A stretch of DNA of 64,000 nucleotides from Cupriavidus sp. EM10 (GCF_018729255.1 NZ_CP076060.1:3322501-3386500), one strand, 5' to 3'. Shown: positions 9,423-19,407, counted from the first letter of the stretch. The notes: generated from the sequence alone by a model not told the origin. A program made the numbers and translations.

Positions 9423-10508
9423 ATGACTCCACAGTTCCATCCGCTACGCGTGGCGCAGGTTCGCCCGGAGACCGCCGACACGGTCTCGATCGCCTTCGAA
9501 GTGCCGCCCGAACTGCGCGACGCCTACCGCTTCACGCAGGGCCAGTTCCTGACGATCAAGGCGCCTGTCGAGGGCAAGGATGTGCGCCGCTCGTACTCGA
9601 TCTGCTGCGGCGTGCACGACTACGACGAGCGCGGCGAACTCCGCGTGGCCGTTAAGCTGGTGGACGATGGCGTGTTCTCCACGTGGGTGCACGACACCGT
9701 CGCCCCCGGCCAGACGCTCGACGTGATGACGCCCGACGGCCGCTTCCACGTGCCGCTCGACGCCAGCGCATCGCGCCACTATGTGGCCTTTGCGGCCGGC
9801 AGCGGCATCACGCCGGTGCTGTCGCTGATCCGCACCACGCTGGCCACGGAGCCGCAAAGCCGCTTTACGCTGGTCTACGGCAACCGCAGCGTCGACACGA
9901 TCATCTTCTCCGAGGCGCTCGAAGACCTGAAGAACCAGTATCTGTCGCGCTTCACGCTGTACCACGTGCTGTCGCGCCAGCCACAGGAGGTGGACCTGCT
10001 GCACGGCCGGCTCGACCGCGAACGCGTGGCCGCCTTCCTGCAGACCCTGCTGCCCGTGGATGACATCGATGCCGCCTTTGTATGCGGCCCCGCGTCAATG
10101 ATCGACGAAGTAGAGGAAGCCCTCAAATCCGCCGGGCTGGACCCGCACCGGATCCACGCCGAGCGCTTCGGCGTGCCGCTGACCCAGCCGCGGCGCGTCG
10201 CGCCGGCTGCGACCGACCAGGCCGGCACCGCCGAACTGGTGGTGGTGCTGGACGGCAAGCAGCACAAGATGCGCCTGCCGATGACCGACGCCAAAGTGCT
10301 GGACACCGCGCTGGCCGCCGGGCTGGACCTGCCCTATGCCTGCAAGGGCGGCGTCTGCTGTACCTGCCGCGCCAAGGTGCTGGAGGGCGAAGTCGAAATG
10401 GAGAAGAACTACACGCTCGAACCCTGGGAGATGGAAAAGGGCTTTGTCCTGACATGCCAGGCCCGCGCGCTGACGCCCCGGGTGGTGGTCAGCTACGACG
10501 AGCGTTGA
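9423..10508 (+). CDS. paaE: Phenylacetyl-CoA epoxidase reductase PaaE
   Basis: NAD(P)H-dependent reductase feeding electrons to the PaaA di-iron site. The 361 residues comprise a FAD-binding ferredoxin-reductase barrel with the RSYSICCG motif (about residue 57), a nucleotide-binding domain (AAGSGITPVLSLI, about 122), and a C-terminal plant-type 2Fe-2S ferredoxin with YACKGGVCCTC (about 304-314). It closes the paaABCDE operon, 14 bp after paaD. Confidence 0.95.
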   Translation: MTPQFHPLRVAQVRPETADTVSIAFEVPPELRDAYRFTQGQFLTIKAPVEGKDVRRSYSICCGVHDYDERGELRVAVKLVDDGVFSTWVHDTVAPGQTLDVMTPDGRFHVPLDASASRHYVAFAAGSGITPVLSLIRTTLATEPQSRFTLVYGNRSVDTIIFSEALEDLKNQYLSRFTLYHVLSRQPQEVDLLHGRLDRERVAAFLQTLLPVDDIDAAFVCGPASMIDEVEEALKSAGLDPHRIHAERFGVPLTQPRRVAPAATDQAGTAELVVVLDGKQHKMRLPMTDAKVLDTALAAGLDLPYACKGGVCCTCRAKVLEGEVEMEKNYTLEPWEMEKGFVLTCQARALTPRVVVSYDER

Positions 10509-10740
10509 TCGGTCCGATTCAGGGCCGATTCAGGGCCGGGGCCCCGTGTCAAGGGTGCCAGGGGTATGGTGGGAATCCCACATGTCAGACAGCCGCCGAT
10601 GCCCGGCCGGTGGCGCGCCGTGATTACAATGGCGGAACACGCATCATGCGTCGCACCGCCCGCCCTGCGGCCGCCTGCCGGCGGTGGCGGCGGCCGCGCC
10701 CGGAGGTTCGGCACCCGTCGCACCCTATACAATCACGGTC

Positions 10741-11538
10741 ATGCAATACATTCATGTCGTCAACGGCGATGTTGCGGGCACCACGCTGCGCCAGGCATTG
10801 GCGCAGGCAGCCCGCCCCGACCCGGTAGTCGTCCTGCGCGACGATCTCGCCGTGGGCCCGATCGCCGATATCGACAGCACCGGCCTGATCCGCTCGGGCT
10901 TCTGGCAGCGCGTGGCGCCGCACACCGATATCGACTTCGGAGCCGAGATGCGCCAGGCGCTGGACCAGCTCCAGCAACTGCGCCGCGACGACATGGAAGT
11001 GGCCATCTGGCACGGCCAGAGCGCGTCCGACCAGCTGATGCTGCGCCGGGTCGTGTTCCACCTCTACCAGGCGCCCCAGCGCATCAACGAAGTGGCGATG
11101 GACCTGCGCGAGCTGGAAGCGCCCACGCACGGCAGCCTGACCGCCATCGGCATGTATCCGGCCGCCCGCCTGGCGCGGCGTTTCTCGACGATCGCGCCGG
11201 TATCGGTGCTGCGCCTGGGCCGGCTGGGCTACGAGTGGCAGCAGAACGTCAAGGAAAACGCCGATGTGCGGCTGTGGAAGGGCAACACGCTGGTGCCGGT
11301 GGCCTACCACAACGTCGACGACGTGATCCTGGAGCGCGCACCTCAGGACTGGACGCCGGCCGCACAGGTGGTGGGCAGCGTGATGGGAGCCATAGAAGGC
11401 CTGCTGGCCAGCGACTGGTTTGTTTTCTGGCGCTGCCGCGAACTGGTCAGCACCGGGCAGCTGGAGCTGCGTGGCGACCCGCAAAGCCTCGAATCGTGCG
11501 AAATCCGTCGCAACCGTCTCGCCTCCAGCACAGATTGA
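10741..11538 (+). CDS. DUF1835/DUF3658 domain protein
   Basis: Cytosolic protein of 265 residues with an N-terminal DUF1835 segment (YIHVVNGDVAGTTLRQAL, then VVLRDDLAVGPI) and a C-terminal DUF3658-like half. Function unknown. ATG 10741 was preferred over an upstream ATG at 10684 because MQYIHVVNGD is the usual family start; a TATACAAT lies 13 bp before it, so the mRNA may be nearly leaderless. It sits between paaE and the TetR gene. Confidence 0.75.
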   Translation: MQYIHVVNGDVAGTTLRQALAQAARPDPVVVLRDDLAVGPIADIDSTGLIRSGFWQRVAPHTDIDFGAEMRQALDQLQQLRRDDMEVAIWHGQSASDQLMLRRVVFHLYQAPQRINEVAMDLRELEAPTHGSLTAIGMYPAARLARRFSTIAPVSVLRLGRLGYEWQQNVKENADVRLWKGNTLVPVAYHNVDDVILERAPQDWTPAAQVVGSVMGAIEGLLASDWFVFWRCRELVSTGQLELRGDPQSLESCEIRRNRLASSTD

Positions 11539-11582
11539 CGCCGTACCGATAACAGAACAACAGGCGGATCGATCCGACCCCT

Positions 11583-12203
11583 ATGGCAAGAACCAAGGCG
11601 CCCGACTTCGAGGCGCAACGCGAACAGATTCTCGACCTGGCGGCTGTCGCCTTTGCCGCTTCCAGCTATCCCAGCACTTCGATGGCCGACCTGGCGGCAG
11701 CCTGCGGCACGTCAAAGGCGCGGCTCTACCACTATTACGAAAGCAAGGAAGCGATCCTGTTCGATCTGCTGGACCGCTACACCCGGCAGCTGATGCAGAT
11801 TGTCACTGACGTCGAGGCCGAGGGCACGCGCCTGGCGCGCGACCATCGCGAGACATTCGGCCACTTGCTGCGGGCCTTTCTGGCCGAGTACGAGACATCG
11901 CAAACGCGCCATATCGCGCTGATCAACGATGTGAAATTTCTGGCCGAAGAGCAGCGCGACCAGATCCTGCAGCGCGAGCGCGACGTGGTGGCGGCATTTG
12001 CCCGCCTGCTGCAGCGCGCCTATCCGGAACGCGTGACGCGCGACAACCAGACCGCGCTGACCATGACCGTCTTCGGCATGATCAACTGGACGTTCACGTG
12101 GCTCAAGCCGGGCGGCCGGCTGTCATACGAGGCGTTCGCCGAGATGGTGATCAGCCTGCTGGAAAATGGTCTGGCGCCGGGTATGCCCGGCGTGGAACGC
12201 TGA
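11583..12203 (+). CDS. paaR: TetR-family regulator, probable PaaR
   Basis: DNA-binding repressor of 206 residues: N-terminal helix-turn-helix (STSMADLAAACGTSKARLYHYYESKE spans about 34-59) and a larger ligand-binding domain ending MINWTFTWLKPGGRLS, as in PaaR-type TetR proteins of Betaproteobacteria. The position downstream of paaABCDE and the palindrome at 6465-6478 support control of the paa operon with phenylacetyl-CoA as effector, but this is inferred. No copy of the palindrome is seen in front of the gene itself. Confidence 0.75.
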   Translation: MARTKAPDFEAQREQILDLAAVAFAASSYPSTSMADLAAACGTSKARLYHYYESKEAILFDLLDRYTRQLMQIVTDVEAEGTRLARDHRETFGHLLRAFLAEYETSQTRHIALINDVKFLAEEQRDQILQRERDVVAAFARLLQRAYPERVTRDNQTALTMTVFGMINWTFTWLKPGGRLSYEAFAEMVISLLENGLAPGMPGVER

Positions 12204-12209
12204 GCAGGC

Positions 12210-12225
12210 CCCGGATCGCTCCGGG
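12210..12225. terminator. Weak hairpin between convergent genes
   Basis: CCCGGA-TCGC-TCCGGG lies between the stop of the TetR gene and the stop of the antiporter gene. The stem is only 6 bp and there is no clear T-tract, so terminator function is uncertain. Confidence 0.3.
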
Positions 12226-12264
12226 ACCATAAAACATCCATTTCAGGACGACCTCACGGCCACC

Positions 12265-14086
12265 TCACGACCATTCCGCATCCTCCTGCTTGCGGCGCTG
12301 GTCGCGGTCCTGGCGGAACATTTCCTCCAGCTCGTCGCGCGCCTGCTTGGCCAGCGACACCAGCTTCTTCTGATCCTTGTAGTACGGGTAGAACCGTTCG
12401 ATAGCCTCGATATTGTGGCGCCGGAAGCGCAGCGCCACGCTGCGCGCTTCCACGCGGTCGAAGCCTAGCCCTTCCAGCACCTTGCGTCCCAGCATCAGCG
12501 ACCCCTCGAACATTTCGCGCTCGTAGCTGTTGGCGTCGATGCCCCGGTCCATCAACTGGTAGACGTGCGACACATGCCGCGCACGCGTGTAGATCTTCAG
12601 GTCCGGCCAGCGGTGGCGCACCTTGTCGATCAGCCCGAGGTTGTCGTCCAGGTCCTCGATGGCCACGATCAGGATCTTCGCCTCGCCGGCGCCGGCCGCT
12701 TCCAGCAGGTCCATGCGCGTGGCGTCGCCATAAAAGATCTTGAAGCCGTACTGGCGCAGGAACTCGATCTGGTCGGGATCGTGATCGAGCACCGTCACCC
12801 CACCCCTGGGCATACAGCAGGCGTCCGATAATCTGGCCGAAGCGACCAAACCCGGCAATGATCACAGGGTTGTGATGGTTGGTGATCTCGTCGTCGGGGC
12901 GCTTCGACATGGCGTTCAGCCGCGGCGCCAGCAGCTGGTCGAACAGCAGCAACAGCAGCGGCGTGGCGACCATCGACAATGCGACGATCAGCACCAGCAG
13001 CGCCTCGGTATCCTTGGGCAGCAGGCCCACGGTGCGCGCCTCGGCAAACACCACGAACGCGAATTCACCGCCCTGCGAGATCAGCAGGCCGAACAGCAGC
13101 CACTGCCCGCGCGACACCCGGAAGCGCTTGGCCAGCATCGTCAGCACCGCCGTCTTGACCAGCACGAACGCCACCACGAAGCCAACCACCTTGCCCGGCT
13201 GCGCCGCAAGGATGCCGAAGTCGATCGACATGCCCACGGCCATGAAGAACAGGCCGAGCAGCAAGCCCTTGAACGGCTCGATGTCGGCCTCCAGTGCGTG
13301 GCGATATTCCGAGTCGGCCAGCAGCACGCCGGCCACGAAGGTGCCCAGCGCCATCGACAGGCCCACGGCATCCATCATCAACGCAATGCCCACCACAAGC
13401 AGCAGCGAGAACGCGGTGAACATCTCGCGCATGCCGGTCCGCGCGATCACGCGCAGCGCCGGCCGCACCAGGTAGCGGCCGCCCACCACCACCGCGCCGA
13501 TCACGGCCACTGCCTTCGCGGCGGTCTGCCAGTTCTCGGGGCCATGGGCGGTGGCGCCGGCGCCGCCGTCCGCAGCCAGAAGCGGCAGCAGCGCGATCAT
13601 CGGAATCGCCGCGATATCCTGAAATAGCAGAATGCCGAAACTGGCGGCGCCGGCCCCGGTCTGCATCAGGTTCCGCTCGGCCAGCGTGGCAAACGCAATT
13701 GCCGTGGACGACAGCGCCAGCCCCAGGCCGGCCACGATCGCCACCTGCCAGGGCGCGCCAAACAACGCGGCAACGATGCCGATGGCCAGCGCGCACGTCG
13801 CCATCTGGATCGAACCGTAGCCAAAGATGCTCTGCTTGAGGGCCTTGAGCTTGCGCGGCTCCAGTTCCAGGCCGATCACGAACATCATCAGCACGACGCC
13901 GAACTCCGAGAAATGGAGAATCGACTCGACATTGGTCACCAGCCGCAACGCAAACGGGCCGATGGCGGCACCCGCGATCAGGTAGCCCAGCACCGCGCCC
14001 AGCTGGAAGCGCCGCGCGACCGGCACGGCCACCACGGCCGCCACCAGGAACACCAGCAGGGCAATCAGGAAATCATGCTGGTTCAT
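12265..14086 (-). CDS. Kef-type (CPA2) potassium/proton antiporter, frameshifted
   Basis: Inner-membrane monovalent cation:proton antiporter with a cytosolic RCK/TrkA-N domain. About 390 residues of hydrophobic helices include GLALSSTAIAFATLAERNLM; the RCK domain then starts with PVIIAGFGRFGQIIGRLL and continues VTVLDHDPDQIEFLRQYG. The frame changes inside the RCK domain: the run 12803-12806 appears to carry one base too many (or two too few), unlike the other breaks in this window. Corrected length is about 606 residues. It is coupled by an ATGA overlap to the upstream reductase-like gene, as in kefF-kefC pairs, suggesting glutathione-adduct or quinone-controlled K+ efflux. KefB and KefC cannot be separated here. 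Confidence 0.82.
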
Positions 14087-14672
14087 GGCGCGTCCTCCCC
14101 GGCCGGCTCGGATTCAGGCCAATCCTGGGTTTCGGGAGGCAGCGGCGGCGCCGCCAGATGGCGCGCCACGTGTTCGATGTGCAACGCCACGGCATCGGTA
14201 TTGGCGCGGTCGGCATCGTGCAGCACGATCGGGGGCATCCAGGTCATGCCGCACTGCATGGCCGTTTGCTCAAGCGGCAGCAGGAAATCGCCAATCGGAT
14301 GGCCGTGGGCGCCGTCGGGCCCGTAGGCATCGGCCTGCCCCCCGGCGCTGACCACGGCCAGCATCGATTTGCCGCGCAGCGCCGTGCCGCCGGGCCCATA
14401 GGCCCAGCCCATCTCCAGCACGTCGTCGAGCCAGAGTTTCAACAGGGCCGGCACACTGTACCAGCGCACCGGGAACAGCAGGACCACGGTTTCGGCGGTC
14501 GACAGCAGCCGCTGCTCGGCTACCACGTCGATGTCGTAGTCGACGTACAAGTTGTAGAGCTCGCGCACGGCCACGTGGGGCAGTTCGGCCAGCGCTTCGG
14601 CAAGGGGTGGTTGACGCGCGAGCGTCGGGGCGCAGGATGCGCGTAGATCACGACAATCGGTGGCTCGTTCAT
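14083..14672 (-). CDS. KefF/MdaB-like NAD(P)H quinone oxidoreductase, frameshifted
   Basis: Flavodoxin-fold NAD(P)H:quinone oxidoreductase, the ancillary subunit of Kef antiporters. ATG 14672 starts MNEPPIVVIYAHPAPRRSRVN; the following NHPLAEALAELPHVAVRELY is reached only if one G is added to the run 14604-14607. Later motifs include LFPVRWYSVPALLKLWLDDV and GWAYGPGG, typical of the family. Corrected length is 196 residues. Its stop overlaps the antiporter start as ATGA, implying translational coupling. Confidence 0.82.
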
Positions 14673-15044
14673 GTATGGGGCTTTGTCTTTCCCGTTGGGG
14701 AGCGATGCGACAGACAAGCCAGTCGGTGCGGCGTTGCAGCAAATCCACAACGCGCCCACCTGTGACGTCCCAGCCGCTTAACTATCTCTCTGATTTTTCA
14801 GGACTTTTTGGATTTGCGCCGCTTTCGCGCCGCTGTTCGGCGAGTGGGAAGCTTACGCGAGACTGACAATTCCACTACAATACTTTTCGCGTCGCAGCAA
14901 CCTAGTGTTTGCCCGTAGCGTTTTGTACCAATCCAGCATTCTGGATCACAAACCGAAAATTTGCCGCACAGCGTTTGACGCAAGTGCGGGGCCGACCACG
15001 GCGACGATGCTATTTTTATACCGATCACTGAAGAAGGAAACCAA
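14673..15044. other. 372-bp divergent intergenic region
   Basis: Lies between the reductase gene (minus) and the acetyltransferase gene (plus), so it must hold both promoters. It is AT-richer than its surroundings around 14775-14820 and 14860-15040. I see no -35/-10 pair good enough to mark and no gene. Confidence 0.5.
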
Positions 15045-15742
15045 GTGAACCCGCTCGAACTGAGCAAGGCCGTCGGCGCAGTCACCGACGAAGATCTTCG
15101 CCGTGCAGCCGAGGCGAGCCAGGCTACCCAGCGTCCCACCACCCTGGTGCGAGAGCTGGCTGCCCATCATCGCTCGCGTCTGCAGAAGCATTTCTCGCCC
15201 TGGGCGAGGAAGATCGCCTGCTCCGTTTTGGCCAGTCGGTTGGCAACCACGTGATCGAGGCCTATGTCGAAAGCATCGATTTCGACCATGACAGCGTGTT
15301 CGGCGTCTATGACGAGCACCTGGAACTGGTGGGCGTCGGCCACTTTGCCAACCTGCGCGACAACGCCCAGGGCCGCGTCGCCGAGTTCGGCGTATCGGTG
15401 TCGAAGAGCGCCCGGGGCCGCGGCATCGGCAGCGCCCTGTTCCAGCGCGCCGCCATCCATGGCCGCAATACCAACGTTCGCACGCTCTACATGCACTGCC
15501 TGTCGCGCAACGCGGCAATGATGCACATCGCCAAGAAGGCCGGCATGAAGGTGCAATACGCCTATGGCGAGGCCGATGCCTATCTGGAACTGCCGCCCGC
15601 CGACACGGTGAGCCGCCTGACCGAGGCCATCGACGAACAGGTGGCCGACCTGGACTATATGGTCCGTCGCAACCTGCGCGATGTCCGCCGCTTCGGCCTG
15701 CGCTTCTGGCGCTCGCTGGTGCCGCAGAAGGGCACCGCCTGA
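15045..15742 (+). CDS. GNAT-family N-acetyltransferase, frameshifted
   Basis: Cytosolic acetyltransferase; substrate unknown. GTG 15045 is preceded by AAGGAAACCAA. The first 48 residues (MNPLELSKAVGAVTDEDL...) and the rest are in different frames; one extra T in the run 15191-15193 joins them as HFLALGEEDRLLRFG and gives 232 residues. The acetyl-CoA motif A is VSKSARGRGIGSALFQRA, followed by LYMHCLSRNAAMMHIAKK. The protein ends with a basic helix FGLRFWRSLVPQKGTA. It is followed by a strong bidirectional terminator. Confidence 0.82.
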
Positions 15743-15767
15743 TCCGCCCAAGCGGATACAAATGAAA

Positions 15768-15796
15768 AAACGGCGCACCCGCAAGGTGCGCCGTTT
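15768..15796. terminator. Bidirectional rho-independent terminator
   Basis: Perfect 12-bp stem AAACGGCGCACC / GGTGCGCCGTTT with a CGCAA loop, A-rich on one side and T-rich on the other, between convergent genes. Confidence 0.85.
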
Positions 15797-15829
15797 CTGT
15801 TTGGTGCGGGCCGATGTCGCCGATGTACT

Positions 15830-16322
15830 TCAGGCCCGCCCGCCACGGGAAGCGCCGTGGTGTCCTTGATCGACTCGAGCGCGAAGCTGGAACGCACGTC
15901 GATGACCGACGGATGCGCCAGCAACTGTTCCTGCATGAAGCGCGCAAAGTGCTCCATGTCCTCGACGTAGACCTTCAGCAGCAGATCCATTTCGCCCGTC
16001 ATGGCATGGCAGGCCGCCACCTCGGGCCAGGTCTGGATGGCCGCGCGGAACAGGTCCAGCGGCGCCTTGCCTTTGGGCGTACCGCCCTGCTTTTCCAGCC
16101 GCACATTGATATAGGCAAGCAAGCCCAGGCCAATCTTGTTCGGTTCGAGCAGCGCGGCGTACTGGCGAATCACGCCAATTTCCTCCAGCCGACGGATGCG
16201 GCGCAGGCAAGGGCTGGGCGACAGGTTCACGCGCTCAGCCACTTCCAGGTTGGTCAGCCTCCCGTTGGTCTGCAGGACCTCCAGAATTTCCGGTCGATCT
16301 TGTCCAGCTCCACCTTGCTCAC
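15830..16322 (-). CDS. Lrp/AsnC-family transcriptional regulator, two frameshifts
   Basis: Leucine-responsive-type regulator: N-terminal helix-turn-helix (LDKIDRKILEVLQTNGRLTN, then NLSPSPCLRRIRRLEE) and a C-terminal RAM ligand domain ending SSFALESIKDTTALP. GTG 16322 with GGAG 8-11 bp upstream gives the usual Lrp start, but one T must be added to the run 16287-16289. At the 3' end a second one-base loss within 15835-15841 is inferred: with it, the protein ends VAGGA at a TGA (15830-15832), before the terminator; without it the frame runs through the terminator and into the neighbouring gene. Corrected length 164 residues. The regulated genes are not evident. Confidence 0.75.
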
Positions 16323-16480
16323 GTTTTGTTGCTCCGCAATATGTTGTCGGCAATTTTTTGCGCAAATTTAGCAAGTCGTGCACAAGTCCGCAATTTATTT
16401 CATGTAGGGACAAGTACGGCGGTCATTTGCAGCGGGCGCATGCGTCACGCGCAGCAAGGCAAGGTTGGTGCCAGGCAACG

Positions 16481-16506
16481 AAAAAACGCGGCCCGAAGGC
16501 CGCGTT
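16481..16506 (-). terminator. Rho-independent terminator of the EF-hand gene
   Basis: Perfect 9-bp stem AACGCGGCC-CGAA-GGCCGCGTT (16485-16506) with a run of six T on the minus strand (16481-16486), just downstream of the EF-hand gene stop. Confidence 0.85.
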
Positions 16507-16527
16507 GCCGGGTGCCGAAGCGATGGC

Positions 16528-17132
16528 TTAGTTGCCGCTCGGCGAGGGGACCGACGGGCCCGAGGCACCGCCCGGACCGCGGCGCTCCATGCGGTCCATC
16601 CGGTCCTTGTGCATCTTCTGCATGTCCGACTGGATCTCGGCCATGGTTACCTTGCCGTCGTGGTTGGCGTCGAGCTTGTCGAAGCGGTCGGCCATGCGCG
16701 GGAAGGCAGCCTTGAACTCGTCACGGGTCAGCGCGCCGTCGTTGTTCTTGTCCGCTGCCTTGAATTGGCCTCGAATTCGGCCTTCATCTCGGTGCGGCGC
16801 TGTTCCCAGGCCGCCTTGCGATACGCGGCCATCTCGGACTTGTCGAGCTTGCCGTCGTGGTTGGTATCGATCTTGTTGAACAGCGCGTCGGCTTCGGCCT
16901 TGGAGATCGTGCCGTCGCCGTCGGTGTCGACCGACTTCATCCACATCATGCCGCCATGGTGATGTTCGCCAGGGCCACCCATGCGGTGGTGAGGTGCCGG
17001 ACCGCCCTGCGGCGCAGCCTGCGGTGCGGCCGGGGCCGGCGTGGTTTGGGCGAAGGCGGCGCCAGCGGCCATGAACACGGCCGAGGCCGCGATAAAGCTC
17101 TTGAGGATCTGCGTCTTGTGATTGCGTTGCAT
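16528..17132 (-). CDS. Exported four-EF-hand protein, frameshifted
   Basis: Secreted or periplasmic calcium-binding protein. After a signal peptide (SFIAASAVFMAAGAAFAQ, cleavage after about residue 27) there is a Pro/Ala and His/Gly/Met-rich linker, then four EF loops: DTDGDGTISKAE, DTNHDGKLDKSE, DKNNDGALTRDE and DANHDGKVTMAE. The last two loops are in another frame; one base added within 16763-16766 (AATT) restores FEANFKAADKNNDGA and 201 residues. Start 17132 has AAAAGGAG 8 bp upstream. The HHRMGGPGEHHHGGMMWM stretch might also bind metal. Role unknown; calcium buffering or sensing is inferred. Confidence 0.8.
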
Positions 17133-17306
17133 GTCTGTGCTCCTTTTCATCACGTTGGGCATGTACGGATTAGAACGCAGACAACCACGCAAAGTTGGCA
17201 CTTTTAATACGATGTTACGGGGCTCACAGAATGGACTAGCGCCGTAAACGGCGGCAATACAGTCAAAGATTGCGCAATGAATCGAAATCGTATTTTTACG
17301 ATTTGA

Positions 17307-17981
17307 TCAGTCTCGCGGCAACTGGTTCTCCCCGCCGTGCTGCGGCGCCGGCTGCGATTCCTGCGGCGCGAAGTTCTGCTGCTGCGGCGGCACCTGCTGG
17401 AACGGCTGCGGCTGGCCCGGCGCGCTGGCCACCGGCGGCGGTGCCGATTGCACCGCCGCCGGCATCGGGGTAGACAGCGGCGCGGCCGCACCCGAGGGCG
17501 GCGGCGCCGGGAGATTACCCGGCTGGCCAACCGAGGCGGCGTTCTGTAGCGGCAACGCGATTTCCTGGCGCACGCCGTTGCGTTCGATCACGATATTGCG
17601 GCCATGGATTTCGGTCAGACGAATCTGGGACGAGAGCGAGGTGCCGGCGCGCACGGCCTTGGGCGGGCCGCCATCGAGCGACAGGATGGCTGCCGCCGGG
17701 CCCACGCCATCGACATCGGCCACCACGCCAATCAGCTGGATATCCCGCACGCCCGATTGCGCGCTGCCGCCGAACAGCGTGGCCGCCGCGCCGGTTTCCA
17801 CGGCTTCGGTCTGGGCGATTCGCGCCGATTTGGGTACGGCGATCGTCCGCATCGCGCTGAACATCAGCACCCAATGCGTGGCCAGCGCGCACAGTGCGAC
17901 AAATAGCAACAACCCGGCGGCGCGCGGCAGCCAGGGAGCGGAAAGGTCGAAGCGGAAAGCAGGCCGGGTCAGGGTGGGCAC
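17307..17981 (-). CDS. gspC: Type II secretion protein GspC
   Basis: Inner-membrane T2SS component linking the inner platform to the secretin. A TM helix (PRAAGLLLFVALCALATHW, about 19-37) precedes a periplasmic homology region (DIQLIGVVADVDG to IVIERNGVRQEIALP). The last 60 residues are Pro/Gln-rich and no PDZ domain follows. The start is GTG 17981, the only start codon after an in-frame stop. It is separated from, and divergent to, the main gsp block by hmp and nsrR. Confidence 0.88.
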   Translation of the reverse strand: MPTLTRPAFRFDLSAPWLPRAAGLLLFVALCALATHWVLMFSAMRTIAVPKSARIAQTEAVETGAAATLFGGSAQSGVRDIQLIGVVADVDGVGPAAAILSLDGGPPKAVRAGTSLSSQIRLTEIHGRNIVIERNGVRQEIALPLQNAASVGQPGNLPAPPPSGAAAPLSTPMPAAVQSAPPPVASAPGQPQPFQQVPPQQQNFAPQESQPAPQHGGENQLPRD

Positions 17982-18090
17982 GAGCGGTACGCCAGGCGGC
18001 GGAATCCAAGAGGTCGCCTAGCGTACCAGACGCATGCGTCGATTGTCTGTCAGTCGTACCGGGCCGGCATGGGACGTAGCCCGGCAGCGA

Positions 18091-19311
18091 TCAGAGCAGA
18101 TCGTCGAGCAGGTCGGGACCGAACACTTCGCGGTGGATATGGCCCACCGGAATGCCCGCGTTGATCAGCGCGTGGCGCTGGGCCTGCATGAAACCAAGCG
18201 GTCCGCACAGATAGAAGCGCGCATCGTTGAAGGCCGAAGTCTCCTCGGCCTTGAGCATCGACGCGATCGGCATCGTGCCGGCGTGATCGAAGTCGCGGCC
18301 CGATACGTCGGCCGCCTGGGGCGTCTCGTAGCTGATATGGGTGCGCAGGTTCGGCATGCGTTCGCGTGCCCAGCGTACGTCGCCTCGGTGTGCGTGGTGG
18401 CCGCCGTGGCGGGCCGCATGGGCGAACAGCACCGGGCGCTGGGGATTTTCACGGGCCAGCGTGCGCAGCACGGAGACCATCGGCGTCACGCCGATACCGG
18501 CCGACATCAGCACGATCGGGCGGCGGTCATCGATGGCCGGGGCGAACTCGCCCCACGGCGTGCTGACGTGCAGCGTGGTGTCGACATGGGCGTTGTCGTG
18601 CAGCCAGTTCGATACCGCGCCAGCCGGCGTTTCGGCGTTGCCGTCCTCGCGCTTGACCGAAATCCGCCACGTCGGCAAGCCGCGCTCGCCCGACAGCGAG
18701 TACTGGCGCAGCTGGCGATGGCCGTCGGCCAGGATCGCTTCGACGCTGATGTACTGCCCCGGGGCGAAGTCGCGCAGCGGCGAGCCGTCGGCGGCGGCCA
18801 GGGTCAGCGCGACCACCTGGTCGCCTTCCTGCGCGCGGGCGATCACGCGCACGCGCTGCAGTTCGCCTGCCTTGACGTTATGCCGGTCATACAGCCGCGC
18901 CTCGGCAGCGATCAGTTCGCCGGCCAGCAGCCAGTAGGCTTCGTCCCAGGCCGCCAGCAGCGGTGGCGTCGCGGCGTCGCCCAGCACGGCGGCGATGGCT
19001 TCGAGCAGGTACTTGCCGACGATCGGATAGTGGGCCGACGTCAGCCCGACCGCCACGTGCTTGTGGACAATGCGCTCCACCACGGGCGCCAGCACATCGG
19101 CGCGGTCGATGTTTGCGGCATAGGCGAATACCGCCGACGCCAGTGACTGCTGCTGCGAACCGTTGGCCTGGTTGCCCATGTTGAACAGGTTCTTCAGCTC
19201 GGGGCGCGCCGCGAACATCTCGCGGTAGAAATGCGTGGTAATGGCAAGACCGTGCTCGCGCAGTACGGGGACGCTGGCATCGATATAGGGGCGGGAAGCG
19301 GCGGACAACAT
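18091..19311 (-). CDS. hmp: Flavohemoprotein (nitric oxide dioxygenase) Hmp
   Basis: Converts NO to nitrate with O2 and NAD(P)H in the cytosol. The 406 residues comprise a globin domain (about 1-140; proximal-His region HKHVAVGLTSAHYPIVGKYL), a FAD domain (RQYSLSG, about 207) and an NAD domain (IVLMSAGIGVTPMVSVL, about 268) ending in the conserved EVFGP. ATG 19311 is chosen because AGGAG lies 9 bp upstream. A perfect NsrR-type palindrome follows upstream and nsrR is the next gene, so NO-responsive derepression is expected. Confidence 0.95.
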   Translation of the reverse strand: MLSAASRPYIDASVPVLREHGLAITTHFYREMFAARPELKNLFNMGNQANGSQQQSLASAVFAYAANIDRADVLAPVVERIVHKHVAVGLTSAHYPIVGKYLLEAIAAVLGDAATPPLLAAWDEAYWLLAGELIAAEARLYDRHNVKAGELQRVRVIARAQEGDQVVALTLAAADGSPLRDFAPGQYISVEAILADGHRQLRQYSLSGERGLPTWRISVKREDGNAETPAGAVSNWLHDNAHVDTTLHVSTPWGEFAPAIDDRRPIVLMSAGIGVTPMVSVLRTLARENPQRPVLFAHAARHGGHHAHRGDVRWARERMPNLRTHISYETPQAADVSGRDFDHAGTMPIASMLKAEETSAFNDARFYLCGPLGFMQAQRHALINAGIPVGHIHREVFGPDLLDDLL

Positions 19312-19332
19312 CAGCGAAAACTCCTGTGATTT

Positions 19333-19351
19333 CATGCATTTTAAATGCATG
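19333..19351. promoter_or_regulatory. NsrR operator of hmp
   Basis: Perfect palindrome CATGCATTT-T-AAATGCATG located 22 bp upstream of the hmp start codon. It matches the known NsrR consensus (ATGCATTT-n-AAATGCAT) at every core position. Confidence 0.88.
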
Positions 19352-19407
19352 TTTTTACGCACGATAAAGCCGGCGTCGGACTGCGGCGGGGTCTCTCCCC
19401 CGCTGCC

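Noticed and set aside
15655..15829. C-terminal extension of the Lrp regulator reading through the terminator into the acetyltransferase gene
   Set aside because: The extension is Arg-rich and unlike any Lrp; a single-base loss near 15835-15841 gives the normal end before the terminator.
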